A stretch of 64,000 bases of DNA, taken from positions 1 through 64,000 of the forward strand of contig CALKHP010000036.1 in NCBI GenBank assembly GCA_937988775.1. Direction: 5' to 3'. Of this stretch, positions 51,759-60,509 are shown piece by piece. The notes under the pieces were generated by a model. The model was not told where the DNA came from. It worked only from the letters and a program-made list of their open reading frames with translations, and ran no database searches. The position numbers and the translations under genes are program-made. Every line of letters starts with the position of its first letter. Within the stretch, counting starts at the first letter, position 1. The stretch comes from an uncultured Alphaproteobacteria bacterium. Its GTDB lineage: Bacteria; Pseudomonadota; Alphaproteobacteria; Rhizobiales; Beijerinckiaceae.

Positions 51759-52912
51759 CGATTACGCTTGAAGGCATTACCTGGGACCACCCGCGCGGAC
51801 GAACGCCGCTCGAGGCAAGCATCGCGCGTTATCGCGCGGAGCGGCCCGATGTCGCGATCAACTGGACGGCGCGCAGCCTGAAGGATTTCGGCGAGTTACC
51901 GCTCGAGGCGCTGGCCGAACGGTTCGACCTGATCATCTTCGATCATCCGTTCATCGGCCAGGCGGCGAAGCGCGGGTTGCTCGCCGATCTGTCGCCGCAT
52001 ATCGACGGCGCGGCGCGCGGCTGGCTCGATGCCGGCGCAGTCGGCCCGTCCTGGCGCTCCTACCATTGGCAAGGCGGCATCTATGGCCTGCCGGTCGATG
52101 CCGCAGCCCATGTCGCGGCCTACCGGCCCGACCTTCTGGAGCAGGCAAGGCGCTTCCCGCCGGCGAGTTTCGATCAACTGCTCGCTTTGGCGCGCGACCT
52201 GCGCGAGCATGGCCTGTGGGTCGGCGTGCCGGCCTGTCCGATCGATGCGTTCTGCATGGTACTGACGCTGGCGGCCAATCTCGGCCAGCCGGCGGGTGAC
52301 GGGGCGCGCTTCATCGAGCCGCAATTCGGCGCCGCGCTGCTCGAACGGCTGAAGCAACTCGTCTCGCTGTGTCATCCGAGCTCGGTCGAGATGAACCCGA
52401 TCCAGATGCTCGACCAGGCGACGTGCGGCGACGAGATCGCCTATATCCCCTACACGTTCGGCTACACCAACTATTCCCGCCAGGTCGCCGGCAAGCCGCT
52501 GCGCTTCACCGATATCGTCGCGGCCGGCGCGCTCGGCTGCAGCGGCGCGCTGCTCGGCGGGGCCGGGTTCGGTGTGACCGGCCGCTGCCGCAACGTCGCG
52601 GAAGCGGCCCACTACGGCCTGTGGCTATGCCGGCCTGACTATCAGCGCACGCATTATCTCGAGGATGGCGGCCAGCCCGGCATGCTGCAGGCATGGAACG
52701 ATCCGGCCTGTGACAGCGCCACAGGCGGCTTCTTCACGGGCACGCTGCGTACGCTGTCCTCGGCCTATCTCAGGCCGCGTTTTGCCGGATATGTGCCGTT
52801 CTTCGAGGAGAGCGGCATCCGGACGAACGCGTTCCTCAAGGGCAATGGCAGCGCCGGGGACCTCGTCTCCTGGCTCAACCATGCCTATGGCGCGGCGCTG
52901 AAAGCCGCCTGA
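51755..52912 (+). CDS. solute-binding-protein-like protein without signal peptide (paralog 1)
   Basis: 385 aa, resembling family 1 extracellular solute-binding proteins (two-lobed, type D fold) in layout: N-terminal strand ITLEGITWDHPRG, DLIIFDHPFIGQAAKRGLLA (typical lobe 1), YGLPVDAAAHVAAYRPDLLE, MVLTLAANLG and the C-terminal GGQPGMLQAWNDPACDSATG. There is no signal sequence: GTG 51755 overlaps the crotonase stop, and the in-frame stretch upstream is charged, not hydrophobic. It should therefore be cytoplasmic. No permease or ATPase for a family-1 ABC importer is nearby. Function unknown; a ligand-binding or enzymatic role in the CoA-ester pathway is possible. Confidence 0.8.
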   Translation: MTITLEGITWDHPRGRTPLEASIARYRAERPDVAINWTARSLKDFGELPLEALAERFDLIIFDHPFIGQAAKRGLLADLSPHIDGAARGWLDAGAVGPSWRSYHWQGGIYGLPVDAAAHVAAYRPDLLEQARRFPPASFDQLLALARDLREHGLWVGVPACPIDAFCMVLTLAANLGQPAGDGARFIEPQFGAALLERLKQLVSLCHPSSVEMNPIQMLDQATCGDEIAYIPYTFGYTNYSRQVAGKPLRFTDIVAAGALGCSGALLGGAGFGVTGRCRNVAEAAHYGLWLCRPDYQRTHYLEDGGQPGMLQAWNDPACDSATGGFFTGTLRTLSSAYLRPRFAGYVPFFEESGIRTNAFLKGNGSAGDLVSWLNHAYGAALKAA

Positions 52913-52931
52913 TCAGGAGAATTGCGCGATC

Positions 52932-54095
52932 ATGACCGGCCTTCGCTTGCGCGGGATGACATGGGATCATCCTCGCGGTTACGATCCTCTTGTCGCCTGT
53001 TCTGCACTCTATAGGGAAAGCAACGGCGTAGAAATCGTCTGGGACAAGCGCTCGCTGCAGGATTTCGAGTCGTTCCCCGTCGAGGAACTCGCCGCCTCCT
53101 ATGACCTGATCGTCATCGATCATCCCCATGCCGGCCAGGTCGTGCGCGAGGGGTGCCTGCATCCGCTCGATCAGCCGGGCTTCGAGGCGCACAGGCGCTC
53201 GATGCTCGCGGGCTCGGTCGGGCTGTCCTATCAGAGCTATCTGTTCGGAGGTCGCCTATGGGCGCTGCCGCTCGACGCCGCCACCCAGGTTCAGGCCTGG
53301 CGCCCCGACCTTCTCGCGCATGCGCCCGAGCATTGGGATGAGATCGCGGCGCTCGCACAAGTCGGCAAGGTGGTGCTGCCGCTGCGCGCGCCGCATGGCC
53401 TGATGTGCGTCATGACGCTGGCGGCCAATCTCGGCTGGCTGCCCGGTTCGGCCGGCGGCCCATTCTTGCCATCCGACATCGGGCTGGAGGTGCTTGAGCG
53501 GCTGGTGGAGCTGGCGAGCCATCTCGACAGGCGATGCTTCACCCTCGATCCGATCGGGGCGCTCGACCTGATGAGCAGGGATGACGCCTTCAGCTGCTGT
53601 CCGTTCGTCTATGGCTATGTCAACTATGCGCAAGCCGGCTTTCGCCCGCGCCGGCTGGCTTTTGCCGATATTCCCACCCTCGGCCGCAGCGGGCCGCTCG
53701 GTTCGGTGCTGGGAGGAACCGGGCTCGCCATTTCCGCCAGGTCGCGCCATCGCGAGGTCGCGGTCGATTTCGCGTACTGGATCACCTCGGCCGAGATCCA
53801 GCGCGGCCTCTATGCCGCGTCGGGCGGGCAACCCGGCCATGGCGCCGCCTGGCTCGATCCGGTGGTCGATACGGCAGCCGGCGGCTTCTACAGCGCCACG
53901 CGGGCGACGCTGCAAGGCGCCATGGTGCGGCCCCGCCACGATGGCTATATGGATTTCCAGGATGCCGCTTCGCGCATCATTGTCGCTGGCCTTGCCGAAG
54001 GGGCATCCGCCAGCCGCATCCTCGGCCTTTTGAACGCCGTCGATGCCGGGCGGGTTCCAGGCGCGCGGGATAGCGCGCGTGCTCACGCGACGTGA
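52932..54095 (+). CDS. solute-binding-protein-like protein without signal peptide (paralog 2)
   Basis: 387 aa, clearly paralogous to the preceding gene: shared TWDHPRG, RSL-DF, DLI--DHP-AGQ, GLSYQSY, LPLDAATQVQAWRPDLL, MTLAANLG, YGYVNY, GGQPG and the final RPR--GY--F. ATG 52932 follows AGGAGA, 19 bp after the first paralog's stop. The N-terminus MTGLRLRGMTWDHPRG has no signal peptide. Two cytoplasmic SBP-like proteins in tandem suggest a heteromeric complex. Function unknown. It ends 12 bp before the convergent RND permease gene. Confidence 0.8.
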   Translation: MTGLRLRGMTWDHPRGYDPLVACSALYRESNGVEIVWDKRSLQDFESFPVEELAASYDLIVIDHPHAGQVVREGCLHPLDQPGFEAHRRSMLAGSVGLSYQSYLFGGRLWALPLDAATQVQAWRPDLLAHAPEHWDEIAALAQVGKVVLPLRAPHGLMCVMTLAANLGWLPGSAGGPFLPSDIGLEVLERLVELASHLDRRCFTLDPIGALDLMSRDDAFSCCPFVYGYVNYAQAGFRPRRLAFADIPTLGRSGPLGSVLGGTGLAISARSRHREVAVDFAYWITSAEIQRGLYAASGGQPGHGAAWLDPVVDTAAGGFYSATRATLQGAMVRPRHDGYMDFQDAASRIIVAGLAEGASASRILGLLNAVDAGRVPGARDSARAHAT

Positions 54096-54107
54096 TCCGG
54101 TTTGGCG

Positions 54108-57100
54108 CTAATGCGCTGCTATCGGCTCCGAGGCGCCTGCATTCTCTTTGCGGTGGTCGGCGGCCAGCACCATGTAGACCGCCGGCACGACGAACAGCGT
54201 GAACAAGGTGCCGATGGCCATGCCGGTCGCGATCACCAGCCCCATATTGTAGCGCGAGGCCGCGCCCGCGCCCGTCGCCAGGATCAGCGGCACGACGCCG
54301 AGCACCATCGCGCCGGTGGTCATCAGGATCGGGCGCAGCCGGATGCCGCACGCATTCTCGATCGCCTCGCGCTTCGACTGGCCGGCGGCCTGCAATGTGT
54401 TGGCGACCTCGACGATGAGGATGCCATGTTTGCTGATCAGGCCCATCAGCGTCACCAGCCCGACCTGGGTGTAGATGTTCATGGTCGCGCCGCCGATGCC
54501 CAGGCTGATGAAGGCGAGCGCGCCGGCAATCGACATCGGCACCGAAACCAGGATGATCAGCGGATCGCGGAAGCTGTTGAACTGGGCGGACAATGCCAGG
54601 AAGACGATGATCAAAGCGAGCGCGAAAGTGGCGGCCATGCCGCTCGATTCCTGCACGAACTGCCGCGACTGGCCGCCGTAATCGACCGAAAAACCCTGGG
54701 GCAGGGTGCGCGCCGCGATCGCCTTCAGCTCGTTCAGCGCGTCGCCCACCACAACGCCCGGCGCCGGCACGCCGGCAATCGTGGCCGAGTTGAGCTGCTG
54801 GAAATGCGCGACCGAGCGCGGAGTCGCCGCGAGGCTCGCGGTCGCGATCGCCGAGAGCGGGATCTGGGCGCCGTTCACGGTGGCGATCGGATAGTTCATG
54901 ATCTGGTCGATATTCTGGCGCGAGCGCTGCTCGACCTGCGGGATGACCTGATAGGAGCGGTTGTCGATGCTGAAATAGTTGACGTAGCCGCCGCCCAGCA
55001 TCGCGGCCAGCGATGCGCCGACATTGCTCATCGACAGGCCGAGCGCCGATGCCTTGTCGCGATCGATGCTGATCGAGAATTGCGGGTTGTCGAGATAGAG
55101 GTCCTTGGTCAGGAAGATGAACAGCCCCGACTTCTGCGCCTCCTGCATGAAGGCGCTCGAGACGTCGTTCAACTGGTTGAAGCCGCCCGTGGTGCCGATG
55201 ACGAACTGGACCGGCAGGCCGCTCGCACCGGGAAGCGAGGGGAACTGGAAGGCGACCGTCTGGCCGCCGGCAATGGTGTTGAGCGCGGTCTGGACCAGCG
55301 GTTGCAGGACGTTGGCGGTGCGGGTTCGGTCAGCCCAGGGTTTCAGCACCATGATGTCGAACGAGATGCCGGGCGCCTCGATCTGCAACGCCTTGTCGGT
55401 CTCCGGGAAGCTGCGGAATATCTTGGCGACCTGATCCGAGTTGAGCAGCTTCTGCTGCAAGGTGGCGTTGGGCGCGTTCGTCACCTGCGCGGGGATGGCG
55501 CCCTGATCCTCGTTGGGCGCGAGTTCGCTCTTGGCGCTGGTATACAGGAAATAGATGCTGCCGAGCACGATGGCCGCGAAGACCAAGGTGACGGGCAGGG
55601 TGTTGAGGCTGCCGTGAAGCATGGCCTTGTAGGGGCGGTGGATCTGGGAAAAGCGGCGGTCGATGAAATCGGAGATGCGCTCCTCCCAGCCCGAACGGTC
55701 GGCGAGATGCGGCTTGAGGATGCGCGAACTCATCATCGGCGTCAGCGTCAGCGCGATGATCATCGACACGGTGACGGCGCCGACCAGCGTGAAGGCGAAT
55801 TCGCTGAACAGCGAGCCGGTCAGGCCGCCCTGGAAGCCGATCGGCACATAGACCGCGATCAGCACGACGGTCATCGCCAGGATCGGCGAGACCAGTTCGT
55901 GCGCGGCGGCAAGGGCCGCCTGCATCGGCGGCGCGCCGTCCTCGATATGGCGGTTGACGTTCTCCACCACGATGATCGCGTCATCGACGACGAGGCCGAT
56001 GGACAGCACGAGCGCCAGCAAGGTGAGCAGGTTGATGGAAAAGCCGAAGGCCAGCATCATCGCGAAGGTGCCGACCAGCGAAAGCGGAATGGCGACAATG
56101 GGAATGGCGACGGAGCGCGGCGAGCCCAGAAACGCGAACACCACGAAAATCACGATGACGAGCGCCTCGAGCAGGCTTTTCACCACCTCCTCGATCGACT
56201 GGGTCACGAAAATCGAGGTGTCGTAGACGATATAGCCTTCGAGCCCGTGCGGCAGTTGCGCCTGAATGTCGGGAAACACCGCCCTGACGCCGGAGATCAC
56301 GTCGAGCAGATTGGCGGTCGGCGCGATCTGGATGCCGACGAAGACGCCGGTCTGGCCGTCGAATGCGACCTGGGTATCGGGGTTTTGCGAGCCGAGCGCG
56401 ACGGCGGCGACATCCTTGAGCCGGACGATGGCGCCGTTAATGTGCTTGACCACCAACTGGTTGAACTGCGCCACGGAATGCAGGTCGGTCTGCGCGGTCA
56501 GAACCGTCTGCGTCATCTGGCCCCTGGTCGTGCCGATGCCCGAGATGACGTTGTTGCTGGCAAGCGCCGTGCGGACATCGCCTGCCGTCAAGCCATAGGC
56601 GGCGAGCCTGTCCGGTTTCAGCCAGACCCGCAGCGAGAAGGTCTTGCCGCCCAGGACTTCCGCCGTCTGCACGCCGTTGACCGCCTGCAGCCTGGGCACG
56701 ACCACCCGCGTCACATAATCGGTGATCTGGTTCGCCGCGAGCACGCCGCTGCGAAAGCCCATATACATCGCGTCGGTGGTCTGGCCGACCGAGACCGCCA
56801 TGCTCGGCTGCTGCGTGCCCGAGGGCAGTTGATTGAGCACCGAGGAGATCTTGGCGCTGATCTCGGTCATGGCGGCGTCGGCGCTGTAGTTGAGACGAAG
56901 ATTGACCGTGATCGTCGACAGGCCGCTGGTGCTCGACGAGGTCATGTAGTCGATGCCGTTGGCCTGGGCGATGGCATTCTCGAGCGGCGTCGTGATGAAG
57001 CCGGCGATGACATCGGGCGCAGCGCCGGCATAGATCGTGGTGACGGTGACGACGGCGTTCTGGGTCTGCGGATATTGCCGCACCGTGAGCGAGCGGAACG

Positions 57101-57182
57101 ACTGGTAGCCGATCACCACGATCAAGGCGCTGACCACGAGGGCAAGAACGGGCCGGCGGATAAAGATATCCGTGACGTTCAT
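54108..57182 (-). CDS. RND-family multidrug efflux permease (HAE1/AcrB-MexB-like)
   Basis: 1024 aa, standard length for AcrB-type pumps. N-terminal IFIRRPVLALVVSALIVVIG (TM1), first porter domain, then the proton-relay helix with Asp400-Asp401 in GLVVDDAIIVVENVNRHIED (AcrB Asp407/408). Second half: SKSELAPNEDQG-like segment, GGATMNIYTQVGLVTLMGLI and TTGAMVLGVVPLILATGAGA near the end. A trimeric proton antiporter that exports drugs or lipophilic compounds. It lies 9 bp behind the adaptor gene; no outer-membrane channel gene is adjacent. Confidence 0.93.
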   Translation of the reverse strand: MNVTDIFIRRPVLALVVSALIVVIGYQSFRSLTVRQYPQTQNAVVTVTTIYAGAAPDVIAGFITTPLENAIAQANGIDYMTSSSTSGLSTITVNLRLNYSADAAMTEISAKISSVLNQLPSGTQQPSMAVSVGQTTDAMYMGFRSGVLAANQITDYVTRVVVPRLQAVNGVQTAEVLGGKTFSLRVWLKPDRLAAYGLTAGDVRTALASNNVISGIGTTRGQMTQTVLTAQTDLHSVAQFNQLVVKHINGAIVRLKDVAAVALGSQNPDTQVAFDGQTGVFVGIQIAPTANLLDVISGVRAVFPDIQAQLPHGLEGYIVYDTSIFVTQSIEEVVKSLLEALVIVIFVVFAFLGSPRSVAIPIVAIPLSLVGTFAMMLAFGFSINLLTLLALVLSIGLVVDDAIIVVENVNRHIEDGAPPMQAALAAAHELVSPILAMTVVLIAVYVPIGFQGGLTGSLFSEFAFTLVGAVTVSMIIALTLTPMMSSRILKPHLADRSGWEERISDFIDRRFSQIHRPYKAMLHGSLNTLPVTLVFAAIVLGSIYFLYTSAKSELAPNEDQGAIPAQVTNAPNATLQQKLLNSDQVAKIFRSFPETDKALQIEAPGISFDIMVLKPWADRTRTANVLQPLVQTALNTIAGGQTVAFQFPSLPGASGLPVQFVIGTTGGFNQLNDVSSAFMQEAQKSGLFIFLTKDLYLDNPQFSISIDRDKASALGLSMSNVGASLAAMLGGGYVNYFSIDNRSYQVIPQVEQRSRQNIDQIMNYPIATVNGAQIPLSAIATASLAATPRSVAHFQQLNSATIAGVPAPGVVVGDALNELKAIAARTLPQGFSVDYGGQSRQFVQESSGMAATFALALIIVFLALSAQFNSFRDPLIILVSVPMSIAGALAFISLGIGGATMNIYTQVGLVTLMGLISKHGILIVEVANTLQAAGQSKREAIENACGIRLRPILMTTGAMVLGVVPLILATGAGAASRYNMGLVIATGMAIGTLFTLFVVPAVYMVLAADHRKENAGASEPIAAH

Positions 57183-57191
57183 GGCTGCGCC

Positions 57192-58325
57192 TCAGTTCGG
57201 ATTTGCCGGCGCGGCATCCGCATCATTCGACGGCTGCACCGCGTTGTTGATGATGACCGGCGTGCCGTTACTGAGTTTCAACTGGCCGGAGGTGACGACG
57301 GTCTGGCCTTCGCTCAATCCCTTCACCACGGCGATCTGGTCGCCGCGCGTCTGGCCCGTGGTGACGAAGGTCTGGTTGGCGACGAGTTGCGGCTTGCCGT
57401 CGGGGCCGCTGCCCTTGTCGGTGACGACGAAGGCGACATTGCCGTAAGGGTTGATGGTCACCGCCGTCTGCGGCAGGGTGATGTAGTCGTGCGGTTCCCC
57501 GACCGCGACCGTGATGCTGCCGAACATGCCGGGCAGCAGCTTGTCGCCGGGGTTCGGGAAGCTCGCCCGGATGGTCAGGCTGCGGCTCTGGCTGTCGACG
57601 AGCGGGCTGATCGCGGTGATCTTTCCCGCGAAACCCTGGCTGCCGTAGGTATCGACCGTGGCGGTGACCGCCTGCCCGACCTTCAACTGCGACAGGGCCT
57701 GTTGCGGCATGGTGAAATCGAACTGGATCGGATCGAGCGATTGCAGCGTGACCACGCTCGTGCCGCTCGCCAGATACTGGCCGAGCGTCACCAGCCTGAT
57801 GCCGAGCCGGCCGTCGAACGGTGCCCTGATCGAATATTGTTCAATCAAGGCCTGTTGCGCCAGGACCTGCGCCTGCGCCGCCTTCAGGTTGGCCTGGTCG
57901 CTATCGACCACGGATTGCGCGATGGAGCGCGTCCTGATCAGCGAGGAATCGCGGTCATAGGTGAGTTGCGCATTGGTCGCGGCCGCCTGGTACTGCTGCA
58001 AGGTGGCGATCTGCTGATCGGCCACGAGCTGGACGATGAGCGCGCCCTTCTTCACGTCCTGCCCGTCCTCGAATGCGATCTTCTGCACGATGCCGGGCAC
58101 CTGCGCCGACAGGTTGGTGCCCTGGACGGCGTTGAAGCTGCCGACGGCGTGCAGCACGCTCTGCCACGGGCTCATGGCGGCATCGATCGTCGAAACGGTT
58201 TGCGGCGGCGCTTTCAGCTTGGCGAGATAGGCGGTGATGGCGCGGTTCTTGAAGGCCTGGAATCCGAACAGCCCGCCCAGGATCGCGCCAAGCACGATCA
58301 GCATGATCACCATGCGCTTCTTCAT
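57192..58325 (-). CDS. RND efflux periplasmic adaptor (membrane fusion protein)
   Basis: 377 aa. N-terminal membrane anchor MKKRMVIMLIVLGAILGGLF, lipoyl half VGSFNAVQGTNLSAQVPGIV, helical hairpin ~115-165 (coiled-coil, many Gln/Ala), second lipoyl half IRAPFDGRLGIRLVTLGQYL and beta-barrel domain (ISPLVDSQSRSLTIRASFPN). Start ATG 58325 gives a normal anchor; a GTG at 58349 adds 8 residues but its GGAGG lies too close. First gene of the two-gene efflux operon, adjacent to pabBC on the same strand. Confidence 0.9.
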   Translation of the reverse strand: MKKRMVIMLIVLGAILGGLFGFQAFKNRAITAYLAKLKAPPQTVSTIDAAMSPWQSVLHAVGSFNAVQGTNLSAQVPGIVQKIAFEDGQDVKKGALIVQLVADQQIATLQQYQAAATNAQLTYDRDSSLIRTRSIAQSVVDSDQANLKAAQAQVLAQQALIEQYSIRAPFDGRLGIRLVTLGQYLASGTSVVTLQSLDPIQFDFTMPQQALSQLKVGQAVTATVDTYGSQGFAGKITAISPLVDSQSRSLTIRASFPNPGDKLLPGMFGSITVAVGEPHDYITLPQTAVTINPYGNVAFVVTDKGSGPDGKPQLVANQTFVTTGQTRGDQIAVVKGLSEGQTVVTSGQLKLSNGTPVIINNAVQPSNDADAAPANPN

Positions 58326-58416
58326 GGCCTGATCTTCATGGCCCGACACCTCCGCGCCCCAGCAACATGTGCCGAAGCGTGGCGCGCTTCAAGGCCGGGC
58401 GGGCCGAATGCCCGCC

Positions 58417-60255
58417 TCAGGGCGCAAGGCGCGCCGGCCGCAGGCCACGCAAGCTGTTGCCGAGAAACCAGTTTTCAGCCTGCGCGAGGTCCTCGATGCG
58501 CAATGATCGTTCGACGGCCTCGCCGCTGTCGAGCAGGCTTTGGCGCAGCACGCCGGGCAGCACGCCGTCATCGCATGGCGGCGTCAGCAGGATGCCGCCA
58601 CGCGCCACGAACACCGTGTTGCGCGTCGCTTCCGTGACGCAACCGGCCCGGTTCAGGAAGATCGCCTCGTCGGCGCCTTGCGCCGCCGCAGCCGTGAAGG
58701 CTGCTTCGTGGAGCCGGCGCCGCGTCGTCTTGTGGCGCAGGAAAGGGTCGCCGGCATCGGTGCGCTCGGTCGCGATCGCGACCGCGAGCGGCCGGTCCGG
58801 CTCGGCCGCGAGCAATGGCGCGGCGAGGTCGAGCGTGCCGTCACGGCCGAGCTCCAGGCGGATGCGGCGCTCGCCCGGCGCGGTGAAGCTCGCGGCAAGC
58901 GCTGCCAGCCTCGCCTCGATGTCCTGGCGGTCGAAGCGGAAGCCGAGCGCCGCAGCCGAGCGCGCGAGACGGGCGAGATGCAATGGCAGCCGCACGAAGC
59001 CGGCCGCCGCCGACCAGCGCAGCGTTTCGATCAGGCCGTAATCCCCGGTGAGATCGCTCAGCACGCGCGCCTTCAGCAGGCTCTCGGCATATTCGCTCGG
59101 CGCATCCGAATCCACGACGATGCCGCCGCCGCAGCCATAGCAACCGGAGCCGTCGCGAAACAGCGTCGCGGTGCGGATGGCGACGTTGAAGCGCAGGGCG
59201 CCGTTCGGGGCGATGGCGCCGATGGCGCCGGTATAGACGCCGCGCGGCCGCTCCTCGATCTCGCGGATGATCTGCATCGCCCTGAGTTTCGGCGCGCCGG
59301 TGATCGAGCCGCACGGGAACATGGCGCGCATGAGGTCCTCGAGCGACAGGCCGGGTTTGAGCTCCGCAGTCACGGTCGAGGTCAGCGTGTGCAGCGTCGG
59401 ATAGGTCTCGACCGTGAACAGGCTCGGCACGGCGACCGAGCCGAGCGTGCTGATCCGGCCGAGATCGTTGCGCAGCAGATCGACGATCATCAGGTTCTCG
59501 GCGCGCTGCTTGGGGTCGGCCTGCAACGCGCGCATGGCGGCGCGGTCGGCCTCCGGGCCGGCGCCGCGCGCCACGGTGCCCTTCATCGGCCGCGTCGTCG
59601 CCCGGCCGTCCGCCACCTCCAGAAACAGTTCCGGCGACACCGACAGGATGCTCGCATCCTCGCAGGCGACGACGCCGCCATGCGCCACCGGCTGGCTGGC
59701 GCGCAGCGCGGCATAGAGCGCCAGCGGCGCGCCGTCATAGCGGAAATCGACCGGGAAGGTCAGGTTGATCTGGTAGGCATCGCCGGCATGGAGATAATCC
59801 AGTATCCGCCCGACGCGGGCCGCGTGTGTCGCGGCTTGGCCGGGTGCCGGGACCAGCGTGAGCGGTGGTGGTGTCAGGCCCGCGAAATGCCGGTCGAGCT
59901 GCGCTGCCGCGATCGCTTGCGGCTCCCGAAACAGCCCGAACCACAACAGCGGCAGCGCCCGCTTCGGCGGCATCGCCGCGGCGAGGCGGGGCTCGAACGC
60001 ATAGCCCAACTCGTAGCTCAGGAAGCCGGCCGCATGCAGGCCGCGCGCCAGACCGGCCTCGATCCTGGCAAGCGCGGCCGGGATGTGCGCGCCATCATCG
60101 CAGCGCACGAGTTCGACCGGATCGCTATAGAGCTGCGCCGGCGCCGATCCGGCAAGCCGGTCCTCCAGCAGCACGAAGGGCCGTTGCGTCGTCAGCATCG
60201 TCCCGAAAGGCTTTTGCCCTGAAAGCCGGAGCCGTTCACCGTCGGCGTCGATCAT
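58417..60255 (-). CDS. pabB: fused aminodeoxychorismate synthase component I and aminodeoxychorismate lyase (PabB-PabC)
   Basis: 612 aa bifunctional enzyme for p-aminobenzoate (folate) synthesis. Residues ~10-395 are PabB: the chorismate-binding PMKGT box (223-227) with Lys226 region, ENLMIVDLLRNDLGR and CGSITGAPK (315-323). Residues ~400-612 are a fold-type IV PLP lyase (PabC-like): HKTTRRRLHEAAF carries the candidate PLP lysine, FLNRAGCVTEATRNTVFV and GVLPGVLRQSLLD are typical. I use ATG 60255, preceded by GGGAGG; ATG 60279 is possible. The glutaminase subunit PabA is not in the window. Confidence 0.9.
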   Translation of the reverse strand: MIDADGERLRLSGQKPFGTMLTTQRPFVLLEDRLAGSAPAQLYSDPVELVRCDDGAHIPAALARIEAGLARGLHAAGFLSYELGYAFEPRLAAAMPPKRALPLLWFGLFREPQAIAAAQLDRHFAGLTPPPLTLVPAPGQAATHAARVGRILDYLHAGDAYQINLTFPVDFRYDGAPLALYAALRASQPVAHGGVVACEDASILSVSPELFLEVADGRATTRPMKGTVARGAGPEADRAAMRALQADPKQRAENLMIVDLLRNDLGRISTLGSVAVPSLFTVETYPTLHTLTSTVTAELKPGLSLEDLMRAMFPCGSITGAPKLRAMQIIREIEERPRGVYTGAIGAIAPNGALRFNVAIRTATLFRDGSGCYGCGGGIVVDSDAPSEYAESLLKARVLSDLTGDYGLIETLRWSAAAGFVRLPLHLARLARSAAALGFRFDRQDIEARLAALAASFTAPGERRIRLELGRDGTLDLAAPLLAAEPDRPLAVAIATERTDAGDPFLRHKTTRRRLHEAAFTAAAAQGADEAIFLNRAGCVTEATRNTVFVARGGILLTPPCDDGVLPGVLRQSLLDSGEAVERSLRIEDLAQAENWFLGNSLRGLRPARLAP

Positions 60256-60509
60256 CACGCCCTCCCCCGCGACGGCCATGCGCCCAGCCGGTAGCGGGAC
60301 GGGACGGATGCGTCAATGGGCGCGGGCGCCGCGCTGGAGAAGGGGCGTTTTCGGACAGGCCGCCATCGGGTTGCGTCGCGTTCTTGCCGAAATGAAAAAG
60401 GTCTGTTTTCGGTTTTGTTACGCCATCCGTCGAATTGCCAGAGCGATTTTCCTGTCCGCACAATGTCGGCCCCAATGCGCGATCTACAAGCGACACCCAG
60501 GGAGGCAAC

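Noticed and set aside
54102..58637. A 1511-codon open frame on the plus strand opposite the efflux genes
   Set aside because: It is antisense to the RND permease and adaptor, whose proteins carry clear domains and catalytic residues. Its translation is Arg/His/Asp/Gln-rich without any recognisable domain, a product of high GC.
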